Assembly (NCBI GenBank): GCA_964482235.1
Contig: CAYZWU010000037.1
Location: 1 to 52,593, forward strand
Source: CAYZWU01 sp964482235
Lineage (GTDB): Bacteria; Planctomycetota; B15-G4; CAYZWU01
DNA length: 52,593 bases
Direction: 5' to 3'
Shown: positions 25,866-35,123 of the stretch, one piece after another
Layout of the letters: every line of letters starts with the position of its first letter
Position numbering within the stretch: position 1 is the first letter of the stretch
Made by a program: the position numbers and the translations under genes
Notes under the pieces: generated by a model
What the model was told of the DNA's origin: nothing
Seen by the model: only the letters and a program-made list of their open reading frames with translations
Database searches by the model: none

Positions 25866-28800
25866 ACAGGACAGAGGAACTGACCCTCAAGCTGCTCGAC
25901 GGCGAGATCACCGACGAGGAGTTCAAGGAGCTCGATCTGCTCGTGGCCTCGGATCAGGAGGCCGCCGAGTGCCACGCCACCCTTCTCGAACAGGAAGCCC
26001 TGCTTCGCGGCGATAAGAAGGGGATCGAGATCACCGAGGCTACGCTCAGCCGCATCCGCGAGACTCTTGTGCATCGCATCGAGGGGAAGGTGCTGAGCGA
26101 GATCCGCAAGAAGCGCAGCCTCGAGAAGATCGGCATCCCCGCCAGGAACGCGGAGCCGATCGAGCCGGGGATGCAGTGGCTTCGCAGCCGCCGCTTCCTG
26201 TTGTCGGCCGCCGCACTGCTCGTGGCCGGCTTGACTCTCCTCTTCCTCCAGTTCAAGGACCTCGTGATCCCCCACGTCCCGCCTCAGGAGGCGCAACTCT
26301 TCGGGAGCTTCGATCTGTCGCCCGGCGGGAGATGCGCCTATCGCGTTCTCGTTCGCAACGGCCTGACCGCAGCCCCGATTGCCGGCGCCGACGTTCGTCT
26401 GGTGCTTCTCTCCGGCTCCGGCGAGAGCGCCATGACACTCCGGGCGTCCACCGACTCGAACGGCATCGCCCGGGCGGAAACCCGCCTCCCCGGCGATCTC
26501 GTCGAAGGCGGCTACACGTTGAAGGTCGACGCCACGTCGAACGACGGCCTGAGCACGATCTCCCGGCCGGTCGAGGTGAAACGCCGCTTTCGCATCCTGG
26601 TCACGACGGACAAGCCGTTCTACCAGCCGGGACAGACGATCCACATGAGAACCCTCGCGCTCGCCCGGGCCGACGGGAAGCCGGCAGCCGGCCGGGAGTT
26701 CTCGATCGAGGTGGTCGATCCCAAGGGGAACAAGGTATTCCGGAAGAAAGGATCCGCCTCGCAGTTCGGTCTGGCTCACGCCGACTTCGTTCTGGCCGAC
26801 AAGGTGAACACCGGCACCTACACCGTTGCCGCCGCCATGGGAGGCACCCGATCGGAACGCAGCGTCACGGTGAAGCCGTACACGCTGCCGCGCTTTCGCA
26901 TCGACCTCGAGACAGACGAGAGCTTCTACCTTTCCGACCAGACGATACGGGGTGATGTCGCGGCCCTCTACACCTTCGGCAGATCGGTTGCAGGCGGCCG
27001 GGTGACGGTGACGGCTTCGGAGTTCCTGGACAAGGACCGGACATTCGCCGAGATCAGCGGCACCCTCGACGAGGAGGGCCGCTTCTCCTTCGAGCTTCCC
27101 CTCGAGAGAAACTTCTTCGGATTCGACCTCAGGAAGGGGGACGCTTCCATCACCCTGGCGGCAGAGGTCACGGACAGCGCCGGCCACTGCGAGCGCAAAT
27201 CGATCGAGAGGATCGTCACCGAGGAGCCGATCCGGATCGAGATGATCCCCGAGAGCGGGACTCTCGTTCAGGGCGTGGAGAACGACATCTTCATCTTCAC
27301 GTCGTACCCTGACGGACGCCCTGCCAGGACCAGGCTCGTCGTCACCGCCTCCGACCAGCTCGAAGAGAAGATCGGAACCGAAACATCGGAGATGGGCATC
27401 GCCAGGATCAAGGTCACGCCATACTGGAACCGGGAGCAGCGGATCTCCGTGGAAGCCGAGGACAGCGCCGGCCAGATCGGTTTCGTCGATTACCGGTTGC
27501 CGCTGGGAAGGCTCTCGGAGGCGTTCCTCCTGAGAACGGACCGGGCCGTCTACGAGGCCGGCGACACCGCCCGGATCGTTGTCTTCTCCCGCGATCCCTG
27601 CGGCGTCGTCCATCTCGACGTGATCCGCAGCGGACAGGTCGTGCTGATGAAGACCCTCGACGTCAACTTCAAGGAAGCTCGTCTCGACCTCGACCTGCCG
27701 CCCGACCTCTGCGGCACGCTGAAGCTCAACGCGTACCGCATACAGCCCTCCGGCGCCATCGTGAGCGACAGCAGGATCATCCAGGTCACGGCGCCCAGGG
27801 CGTTGAAGATCACGGCCGAGACGAACAGGGAGACCTATCGACCTGCCGGGGAGGCGACGATCGACCTGCTTGTCACCGACGCCGATGGCAGGCCGAAGCA
27901 GGCCGCCCTCGGGCTTTCCGCTGTGGACGAGGCCGTCTTCGCCCTCTCGGAGATGCGCCCCGGCCTCGAGGGTCTCTACTTCGCACTCCAGGAGGAGATC
28001 CTGAAGCCGCGCCACGAGATCCACGCCTCCCTGCCGTCCATGGCCCGGAAGGCGCTTCGGGGCGAAAGGGATGAAGCGCGACCGGCCGAGGGAATCGATG
28101 AGGCCACCGCCATCCTCTTCGCCGCCGCCGAGCAACCGGTGGAGGTGAAGCCGGCGTTCAGCCCCACCTACTCCGAGAATCTCGAGGAGGCGGCGAAAAA
28201 GCGGGACAGGTTCCTCCGGGGCGTGGCCGCCTTCTTTGCCTACCTGCCGATGACGCTCTACTTCCTCTTCACCCTCCCGATCATTCTCTACGCCTTTTTC
28301 CGACCCCTCAGGCGCCGGCCGATACAGGGATTCTCGGAACGCGACGCCGCCTCCATCGGGGCAAAGGCCAACGGGCTCGCCTTCTGGTGGGGAGTCGGGG
28401 TCTTTTTCCCGACGACGCTCCTCCTCTGGTTCGTGCTGCTCGGGAAGGCCGGGCCCTTCGAGTGGTACGGCCACGTGGCCTTCTTCTTCACCATCGTGGG
28501 CGTGACAACGATGCAGGCCGTGTCGGTGAAGCGGATCCTGGGCGTCGACGCCACGCGCACGGCGACGATCTTCAGGAAATGTGTTGCTCTCCTTCCGGCA
28601 GCCTTCGCACTGGGCTACATCGCCGTGGTGATGCTCTTCGTTTCCGCGCTGAACGAGAAGAGCCCCCTCGAAGGCCAGACCTTTCTCCTGCTCCTGGGAG
28701 CGATGTGGCTCGCGTCGATCGTTGCCACCGGCGCCGTGTCCGTTGCCGGGAAAACGCTGCTGAAACCTGCTCCCGCGTCGGTATGGCTCTACGGCTGCAT

Positions 28801-31096
28801 CGGACGTGTGGTCCTGGCCGGCGCGCCGGGTCTCAGCCTCCTGTTCATCCTCGTCGGATTACTTTTGACCGAAGGAAGAATGGAGAGCCTTGATGTCGCC
28901 GGATACATGGCGCAGGGCAAGGATTTCCCCAAGTTCGAATCGGAGATGCCTGCCGCCGGCATGAAGAAGGGAGACCGGCGGAAGGAGGTCCGCGTGAGGC
29001 GATACTTCCCCGAGACGCTCTTCTGGATTCCCGAGCTGATCACCGACGAGGAGGGAAGGGCCCGCCTCACCGTGCCCCTGGCCGACTCGATCACCGAGTG
29101 GCGCGTCGCCATGAGCGCCCTGTCGGCCGAGGGCGAGCTCGGAGCGGGTGAGCTGCCCCTTCGCGTCTTCCAGGACTTCTTCGTGGAAATCGACTGCCCC
29201 GCCGTCCTCACCCGGAACGACACGGTCGACATCCCGGTGACGATCTTCAACTATCTCGACAGGGACGAGGCGGTCACCGTCGAGCTCGACCCCGCGCCGG
29301 GATACAGGATCGACGACGAGAGCACGAAGCGCCTCACCGTCGGACCGAAGGAGGCGGCCGGCCTCTCCTTCCGCATCACGGCCCTCGAACCGGGTCGGCA
29401 CACCTTCCTCGTGAGGGCGCTGGGCCGCGAGCTGTCCGACGCGATCGAGCGGAGCTTCGAGGTAGAACCGGACGGCAGGCCCGTGGTCGACGCGCGGAGC
29501 GGCATCCTCGAGGGCCGGCGCGACGGCAGGATCGAGCACGAGATCGTCGTGCCGGACCACGCCGTTGACGGAGGCCGCGACCTCCTGCTCAAGATCTACC
29601 CCGGCACGTTCAGCCAGGTGATGGAGGGTCTCGACTCGATCTTCCGCATGCCATACGGATGCTTCGAGCAGACCACGTCGGTGACCTACCCCAACATCCT
29701 GGCCCTCTCCTACATGAGAGCCACCGGCCGGATCGTGCCGGAGATCGAGATGAAGGCCCTCGAGTTCATCAACCTCGGCTATCAGCGCCTCCTCACCTTC
29801 GAGGTGCGGGGCGGCGGATTCGAGTGGTACGGCAAGGCTCCCGCCGATCCGGTGCTGACAGCCTACGGCTTGATGGAGTTCTCCGACATGTCCGACGTCA
29901 TGGAGATCGATCCCGCCCTGATCGGGCGGACGCGGCGCTGGCTCGCCTCGCGCCAGAAAGACGACGGATCGTGGCAGGCGATGTCCCGCCGGGTCCGCCA
30001 CGACGGATCGGGCGAGAGCGACATCGCGCTGCGCACCACGGCCTACGTGGCCTGGGCCATGGCCGAATCGGGTGAGGGGGACGACACTTTGATGCGCGCT
30101 CTCGACTTCGTCCGCGATCGGGCCTCGGGAACGGAGGATCCCTACACCCTCGCCCTCTCGGCCAACGCGCTCCTGTCAGGCGGGCGGGAGGCGGAAGCCC
30201 GGAAGGTCCTCGCGTGGCTCGACGGCATGAAAAGAGAGGAGAACGGGCGCGTCTTCTGGAACTCCACCAGCGAGGGCGCCACCTTCTCCCGGGGACTTTC
30301 CCTCGACATCGAGGCCACGGCGATCGCCGCCCACGCCTTCCTGAAGGCCGGCATCGGCACGGCCGAGGCCCACAAGGCGCTGACCTGGCTGGTCGAACAG
30401 AAGGACCCGGCCGGCACCTGGATGACGACCCAGACGACGGTGCACGCCATGCGCGCCCTCCTGCTCGGGACGAGTCCAGCCGCGTCGGCGGCTGATCCTA
30501 TCCGCGTCGTCGCCTCGGTGAACGGCCGGGACGTCGAGGAGCTGACGATCCCTCCCGGGGATCTCGATCTCCTCCGCTTCATCCCTCTGGGTGATTATCT
30601 GGAGGACGGCCGCAACGTGGTTTCGCTCGCGATGAACGGCAAGGGCACCCTGGCCTATCAGATCAAGGCGACGCATTACGAGCCGTGGGAAGGTCCGGCA
30701 AAGGAAGCCGCCGAGGCGATGACCATCGATGTGACCTTTGACACCCGGAGCCTGAGAAAGGACGAAACGCTGACCATGACCGCGCGGGTGGCCTACAACC
30801 GGCCCGGCGCGGCGGCCATGACCATCGTGGATCTCGGCATTCCGCCCGGATTCGCCCTGATCCCCGAAACGCTCGAGCAGCTGAAGGCAAAGGGCCTCGT
30901 GGAGGACTACTCCGTCACCTCGAGGCAGGTGATCCTCTACTGCCGCGAGATCGAGAACGGCGTGCCGCTCACCTTCGCTCTCGGCCTCCGCGCCCTCTAC
31001 CCGCTTCGCGTCAAGACGCCGCCCTCGGCCGTCTACCCCTACTACGAGCCCGAGCTGCGGAGCGAGGCTGCGCCGAGGGAGCTCGTGGTACGGTAG
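25862..31096 (+). CDS. anti-sigma-like / polytopic alpha-2-macroglobulin fusion protein
   Basis: A 1744-residue protein. Residues 1-95 are cytoplasmic and anti-sigma-like (ELTLKLLDGEITDEEFKELD, then a short helical region; no zinc motif seen). A membrane segment lies at ~111-132. Residues ~135-785 are macroglobulin beta domains, with the MG2 signature DKPFYQPGQTIHMRTLAL near 245. Six further membrane segments (~788-1003) interrupt the protein where the bait region would be. It then resumes with RRYFPETLFWIPELITDEEG and the thioester domain, where GCFEQTTS keeps the CxEQ thioester residues (Cys1267, Gln1270), followed by helical repeats. With seven membrane spans, all A2M parts lie in the periplasm. 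Bacterial A2Ms trap proteases; the sigma coupling suggests a sensor. The start overlaps the sigma stop. Confidence 0.85.
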   Translation: MNRTEELTLKLLDGEITDEEFKELDLLVASDQEAAECHATLLEQEALLRGDKKGIEITEATLSRIRETLVHRIEGKVLSEIRKKRSLEKIGIPARNAEPIEPGMQWLRSRRFLLSAAALLVAGLTLLFLQFKDLVIPHVPPQEAQLFGSFDLSPGGRCAYRVLVRNGLTAAPIAGADVRLVLLSGSGESAMTLRASTDSNGIARAETRLPGDLVEGGYTLKVDATSNDGLSTISRPVEVKRRFRILVTTDKPFYQPGQTIHMRTLALARADGKPAAGREFSIEVVDPKGNKVFRKKGSASQFGLAHADFVLADKVNTGTYTVAAAMGGTRSERSVTVKPYTLPRFRIDLETDESFYLSDQTIRGDVAALYTFGRSVAGGRVTVTASEFLDKDRTFAEISGTLDEEGRFSFELPLERNFFGFDLRKGDASITLAAEVTDSAGHCERKSIERIVTEEPIRIEMIPESGTLVQGVENDIFIFTSYPDGRPARTRLVVTASDQLEEKIGTETSEMGIARIKVTPYWNREQRISVEAEDSAGQIGFVDYRLPLGRLSEAFLLRTDRAVYEAGDTARIVVFSRDPCGVVHLDVIRSGQVVLMKTLDVNFKEARLDLDLPPDLCGTLKLNAYRIQPSGAIVSDSRIIQVTAPRALKITAETNRETYRPAGEATIDLLVTDADGRPKQAALGLSAVDEAVFALSEMRPGLEGLYFALQEEILKPRHEIHASLPSMARKALRGERDEARPAEGIDEATAILFAAAEQPVEVKPAFSPTYSENLEEAAKKRDRFLRGVAAFFAYLPMTLYFLFTLPIILYAFFRPLRRRPIQGFSERDAASIGAKANGLAFWWGVGVFFPTTLLLWFVLLGKAGPFEWYGHVAFFFTIVGVTTMQAVSVKRILGVDATRTATIFRKCVALLPAAFALGYIAVVMLFVSALNEKSPLEGQTFLLLLGAMWLASIVATGAVSVAGKTLLKPAPASVWLYGCIGRVVLAGAPGLSLLFILVGLLLTEGRMESLDVAGYMAQGKDFPKFESEMPAAGMKKGDRRKEVRVRRYFPETLFWIPELITDEEGRARLTVPLADSITEWRVAMSALSAEGELGAGELPLRVFQDFFVEIDCPAVLTRNDTVDIPVTIFNYLDRDEAVTVELDPAPGYRIDDESTKRLTVGPKEAAGLSFRITALEPGRHTFLVRALGRELSDAIERSFEVEPDGRPVVDARSGILEGRRDGRIEHEIVVPDHAVDGGRDLLLKIYPGTFSQVMEGLDSIFRMPYGCFEQTTSVTYPNILALSYMRATGRIVPEIEMKALEFINLGYQRLLTFEVRGGGFEWYGKAPADPVLTAYGLMEFSDMSDVMEIDPALIGRTRRWLASRQKDDGSWQAMSRRVRHDGSGESDIALRTTAYVAWAMAESGEGDDTLMRALDFVRDRASGTEDPYTLALSANALLSGGREAEARKVLAWLDGMKREENGRVFWNSTSEGATFSRGLSLDIEATAIAAHAFLKAGIGTAEAHKALTWLVEQKDPAGTWMTTQTTVHAMRALLLGTSPAASAADPIRVVASVNGRDVEELTIPPGDLDLLRFIPLGDYLEDGRNVVSLAMNGKGTLAYQIKATHYEPWEGPAKEAAEAMTIDVTFDTRSLRKDETLTMTARVAYNRPGAAAMTIVDLGIPPGFALIPETLEQLKAKGLVEDYSVTSRQVILYCREIENGVPLTFALGLRALYPLRVKTPPSAVYPYYEPELRSEAAPRELVVR

Positions 31097-31159
31097 AGTC
31101 CGGACATGTCATCGATTGCTGATGCGGAGGCGCCGGTTGCGATGCAGCGCGCGATCCGC

Positions 31160-33379
31160 TCACTCCACGACAACGCGCCCCTCTCCGGCCTGCGTCACCT
31201 CACCGATCTGCGCGGCGCTCGTCACCCCGCGGCCGTGCAGCGCAGCGACGAGGGCGTCAGCCTCCCCGGCCGCCACGGCGATGAGGAGCCCGCCGGAGGT
31301 CTGGGCGTCGGCCAGGAGAAGCCGGGTCGTTCGGGCGACGCCCGGGGCAAAGGCCGCGTGCGGCTCGACGTGGGCGAGGTTGTTGAGCGTTCCGCCTGGC
31401 ACCACGTCGGAGCCGGCAAAGGTCCGGGCGGCGGGCAGGACGGGAACGGCATCGGCCTCCAGCCTGACATCCACGCCGGAGCCGGCAGCCATCTCGCGCA
31501 GGTGCCCGAGGAGCCCGAAGCCGGTGATGTCGGTGCAGGCGTGGACAGTAAACCCGGCCATCGCCTCGGCGGCGGACCTGTTGAGCTCGGCCATCAGCTC
31601 GGCCGCCTCTCGGGCAATGGTCTCGTCGGCCAGGCCGCGCTTCAGGGCCGTGGCGATGATTCCCACTCCGAGAGGCTTGGTGAGAATCAGCCGATCGCCC
31701 GGCCGGGCCGTGTTGTTGCGCAGCAGCTTGTCGGGATGCACGATGCCCGTGACGGCCAGGCCGAACTTCGGCTCCCTGTCGTCGACGGTGTGGCCGCCGA
31801 CGATGCTGATCCCCGCCTCCTCGGCCTTGGCCAGCGCCCCCTCGAGGATCCGCTGCAGCACGGAGATCGGCAGCCGGCCCGAGGGGAATCCGACGACGTT
31901 GAGAGCAAAGAGAGGGCGGGCGCCCATGGCATAGATGTCGCTGATCGAGTTGGCCGCCGAGATCGCGCCGAACCAGTAGGGATCATCGACGATGGGTGTG
32001 AAGAAGTCGACGGTCTGGACCACGGCCGTCTCGTCGCTCAGCCTGTAGACCGCCGCGTCGTCTGCCGAGTCGGTCCCCACCATGAGAGCGGGATCGCTGG
32101 GCGCCGGCAGGACGGACAGGATCTTCTCCAGCTCCTGAGGCCTCAGCTTGCAGGCGCACCCGAGGCCGTGTGTGTAGCGGGTCAGCTTGATCCCGCCCTC
32201 CTCGACCTCGCCATCGGCCGGGCCGACCGACGAATCGCCGGGCTGCAGGCGCCGCACGGCATCGGCAACGATATCCACCGCCCGGTCGACCTCCTCCTCG
32301 GTGCTGTAGCGGCCCACGGAGAAGCGGACCGTGCCCATGGCCCACTCCACGGGCACCTTCATCGCCTCGAGAACGGTGGAGATGTCGACTCCTTCCGCAT
32401 GGCAGGCCGCTCCGGCCGACACGGCCACATTCTCCTCGATCTCGGCGACCAGCGTGCCGGCGTCGACGTCGCGAAAGGAGAGGCTGAGAGTGTTGGGCAG
32501 GCGCATCTCATCGTGGCCGTTGAGCCGGACAGCCGATTCTCCCAGCTCGCGCTCGAGGCCGCGATGAAGCCTGTCGCGCAGGGCGAGAGAGTGGATCCTG
32601 TTCTTCTCGAGATCGCGCCCGGCCATCCCGCAGGCAAAACCGAGCCCCACGATCTCCAGGACATTCTCCGTGCCGGGGCGGCGGCCGCTCTCGTGCGACG
32701 CGCCGTGGAGCAGCCGGGCGAGATCGAGGCTTCCCCTGAGGTAGAGGGCGCCCACGCCCTTCGGCGCGTAGAGCTTGTGCCCGGCAACGGAGATCATGTC
32801 CGCCTCGAGCTCGCTTGCCGTCACGGCGATCTTGCCCACCGACTGGGCCGCATCGGTGTGCATCAGCGCTCCGTGTTGCCTGGCGATCCTCGAAAACTCG
32901 GCGATCGGCTGGATCGTGCCCACCTCGTTGTTGGCATGCATCACCGTCACGAGGATCGTGTTCGACGAGATCGCCCGCTCCAGGTCGGCGGGATCGACGA
33001 GCCCGGCGGCGTCCACGGGGAGGATGGTGATGCGGAAACCCTGGGTTCCGAGCCAGCGGCAGACCTCGCTGACGGCAGGGTGCTCCACAGAGGATGTGAT
33101 GATCTCGTTCCCCTTGTCGCGCAGGGCCATGGCTGCGCCCTTGATGGCGAGGTTGTTGCTCTCCGTGCCTCCGCTCGTGAAGACCACCTCGGAGGGATCG
33201 CAATCGAGCAGGGCCGCCACCTGGGCCCGCGCCGCTTCCACCGCCTTCCGGGCCGCGGCGCCGAAGGGATGGCTGCTCGACGGATTGCCGAAGAAATCGT
33301 AAAGGTACGGCTCCATCGCTTCCGCCACCTCGCGGGCGATCGGGGTCGTGGCGTTGTAATCGAGATAGATCGGTTTCAT
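31160..33379 (-). CDS. selD: cysteine desulfurase-selenide,water dikinase fusion (NifS/IscS-SelD)
   Basis: A 739-residue bifunctional protein. Residues 1-~385 are a class V PLP enzyme of the NifS/IscS type: TSGGTESNN, HANNEVGTIQP, the PLP lysine in SVAGHKLYAPKG (Lys202) and the catalytic Cys in AGAACHAEG (Cys326). Residues ~398-739 are SelD: GLGCACK with the catalytic Cys408 and Lys411, DDAAVY, TVDFFTPIVDDPYWFG and ISDIYAMGA. The first half would mobilise selenium (or sulfur) from selenocysteine/cysteine and hand it to SelD, which makes selenophosphate with ATP for Sec-tRNA. SelD uses Cys, not Sec, here. ATGA overlap with the upstream glycosyltransferase gene; convergent with the A2M gene. 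Confidence 0.93.
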   Translation of the reverse strand: MKPIYLDYNATTPIAREVAEAMEPYLYDFFGNPSSSHPFGAAARKAVEAARAQVAALLDCDPSEVVFTSGGTESNNLAIKGAAMALRDKGNEIITSSVEHPAVSEVCRWLGTQGFRITILPVDAAGLVDPADLERAISSNTILVTVMHANNEVGTIQPIAEFSRIARQHGALMHTDAAQSVGKIAVTASELEADMISVAGHKLYAPKGVGALYLRGSLDLARLLHGASHESGRRPGTENVLEIVGLGFACGMAGRDLEKNRIHSLALRDRLHRGLERELGESAVRLNGHDEMRLPNTLSLSFRDVDAGTLVAEIEENVAVSAGAACHAEGVDISTVLEAMKVPVEWAMGTVRFSVGRYSTEEEVDRAVDIVADAVRRLQPGDSSVGPADGEVEEGGIKLTRYTHGLGCACKLRPQELEKILSVLPAPSDPALMVGTDSADDAAVYRLSDETAVVQTVDFFTPIVDDPYWFGAISAANSISDIYAMGARPLFALNVVGFPSGRLPISVLQRILEGALAKAEEAGISIVGGHTVDDREPKFGLAVTGIVHPDKLLRNNTARPGDRLILTKPLGVGIIATALKRGLADETIAREAAELMAELNRSAAEAMAGFTVHACTDITGFGLLGHLREMAAGSGVDVRLEADAVPVLPAARTFAGSDVVPGGTLNNLAHVEPHAAFAPGVARTTRLLLADAQTSGGLLIAVAAGEADALVAALHGRGVTSAAQIGEVTQAGEGRVVVE

Positions 33380-34899
33380 CTACTTTCCCTGCTCCTTTGC
33401 TTCAGCCTGAAATAAGTGAAGTAACCCGATCCGATCCGGACTGACTCGACGGCGTACATGTTCCGGAACTTGGCGCGATCGAGCAGGCCCGAAAGACCGG
33501 GGCTCCAGGGAGTCTCGATCTGCTCCTCCATCAGCGTGGGAACGGGGAGGAGGAGGGCCTGGGGGATCACGATGGTGGGCCGCTGCGAGAGGACGTAGTC
33601 GATGTCGTGCTTCTCGTGGCCTGCAATCCCCTTGCCCATCTCCGGCATCTCCCTGCGGGCGATCCACCTGTCGCTCATGCCGAGCATGTCGATCGTGCGA
33701 AGCCCGGAGTAGAAGGGAATGGCTCCAGCCGTTGTCACGGCGATCGAGTCGCCGGGCGAGCTGTTCTCCTTCAGCCACTTGCCGATGGCTGTCCAGTAGC
33801 TGTCCACGCGGATCCGGTCGTTTCGAACGAAATCGTGCTGCTCTCCGGCCAGGGAGGAGCTAAGGGGCAGAGCGAGCCAGATCGCGGCGAGGGCGGTGCG
33901 GCCTGGAGATAGCGCTCCGTCCCGCCCGGCGGCGAACCGGGAAAGGGCGGACACGGACAGGACGACCAGAAAAGGCAGGAGCGGCACGAGAAATCGATAG
34001 TAGGGAAGGCTGTCGCCGCCCACGGCGACCACGTAGGCGAGGTATCCTCCTCCCACGACGAGAAAGCGGATCTCCCACGAACGGAGAGGACGGAAGAAGA
34101 GGAACGCCAGGGGCAAGAGGACCGCCCAGCCGCAGCAGGTCAGGAGGTAGTCGAGAAGATACTCGCCGCCCCGGGCAACCTGATCGATGCCGCCGCCCGT
34201 CTTGGCATGGAAGGTGTTGGGCATCCAGTCCCCGTAGTAGGCCACACGCCACCACTCGTAAGGGATCAGGGGAACGAGGAAGAGGACCAGGCCGGGGATC
34301 ACGGCGGCAACCTTCTCCTGCAGGGATGTCGATCCGCAGACCACCCTGGCGATCACGACCAGGAGAAAGAACAGCAAGCCCTCGGGCCGCGTGAGCGTGG
34401 CGAGGAGCAGGCAGAGGGCGCCCAGGGTGAATCCGCGCCGGCCTCCTTCCGCATCGGAGGCCAGGGACACGCCAAGAAAGACCAGGAAGGTGAAAAGCGC
34501 CGTCTCGAGCCCGGCTCCGGACCAGAGCGCCATCGGCCCGCTCGCGGCGAGGGCCAGCGGTCCGAGCAAGGCAAGGGAAGGATTCGCGGCGCGTTTTCTC
34601 AGGAACAGGAAAACGGCCACGAGGAGAGCCGCGCCGAATGCCCCGCCGAGCCACCTGGCCGCGGCAACGGGTTCCAGATCGAGGAGGAAGACAAGGGCCA
34701 TGAGGCACATCCAGAGGAAGTTGGTGTATCCCTCGACCCTATCCCCGGGGTTGAAGACGATCCCGTCCCCCTGAGTCCAGTTCTGCGCGTAGCGGAAGGT
34801 GATGAAGGCGTCGTCCACCGTGTAGTCGAAGAGGAAGATGTGCAGGGCGAAGAAGCCGCAGCAGAGGGCCAGGACAGCGATTTCCGCGCGCAGCCTCAA
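33376..34899 (-). CDS. polytopic glycosyltransferase, AftB/GT-C like
   Basis: A 507-residue membrane protein with about ten hydrophobic segments. The first periplasmic loop DDAFITFRYAQNWTQGDGIVFNPGDRVEGYTNFLW is the hallmark of a GT-C family related to mycobacterial arabinofuranosyltransferase AftB, with the DD pair as probable catalytic/donor-binding residues. The C-terminal soluble part (SSPGDSIAVTTAGAIPFYSG, IDMLGMSDRWIARR) is also typical. Donor is probably a polyprenyl-phosphate sugar; acceptor unknown. Its stop overlaps the start of the NifS-SelD gene, although the functions seem unrelated. Confidence 0.8.
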   Translation of the reverse strand: MRLRAEIAVLALCCGFFALHIFLFDYTVDDAFITFRYAQNWTQGDGIVFNPGDRVEGYTNFLWMCLMALVFLLDLEPVAAARWLGGAFGAALLVAVFLFLRKRAANPSLALLGPLALAASGPMALWSGAGLETALFTFLVFLGVSLASDAEGGRRGFTLGALCLLLATLTRPEGLLFFLLVVIARVVCGSTSLQEKVAAVIPGLVLFLVPLIPYEWWRVAYYGDWMPNTFHAKTGGGIDQVARGGEYLLDYLLTCCGWAVLLPLAFLFFRPLRSWEIRFLVVGGGYLAYVVAVGGDSLPYYRFLVPLLPFLVVLSVSALSRFAAGRDGALSPGRTALAAIWLALPLSSSLAGEQHDFVRNDRIRVDSYWTAIGKWLKENSSPGDSIAVTTAGAIPFYSGLRTIDMLGMSDRWIARREMPEMGKGIAGHEKHDIDYVLSQRPTIVIPQALLLPVPTLMEEQIETPWSPGLSGLLDRAKFRNMYAVESVRIGSGYFTYFRLKQRSRESR

Positions 34900-34954
34900 G
34901 GCGGGCTCCCCTCTATAAAGGATAGATGCCTCTTTTCAAACCGGGATCACTCCA

Positions 34955-34993
34955 TATAATACGCGAATATCGCTATAATACGCGAATATCGCT
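34955..34993. promoter_or_regulatory. perfect 19-bp tandem repeat containing TATAAT and a GCGA-ATA-TCGC palindrome
   Basis: The unit TATAATACGCGAATATCGC occurs twice head to tail (34955-34973 and 34974-34992). Each copy holds a consensus -10 hexamer and a small palindrome (GCGA, ATA, TCGC). It lies between two divergent genes (glycosyltransferase leftward, ABC transporter rightward). It may be a pair of operators overlapping promoters; no good -35 hexamer was seen at 17 bases. Confidence 0.5.
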
Positions 34994-35123
34994 GCCGAGC
35001 GAATACGCCTTTTATTCCCGGCGTTTTCTCTCTTGAGATCGATTCCTGTCCCCGGCACCCTCGCGCTCGATTTTTCCACAGCCCGATTCCCGTCAAGAAC
35101 GCCCTGGAAGGAGAGTTTCCCTC

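Noticed and set aside
25733..28474. 913-codon open frame antisense to the macroglobulin gene
   Set aside because: Long antisense frames are expected opposite high-GC genes; composition is Gly/Arg/Glu/Val rich and no family is visible.
31106..33415. 769-codon frame opposite the NifS-SelD gene
   Set aside because: Shadow of the well-supported gene on the other strand.
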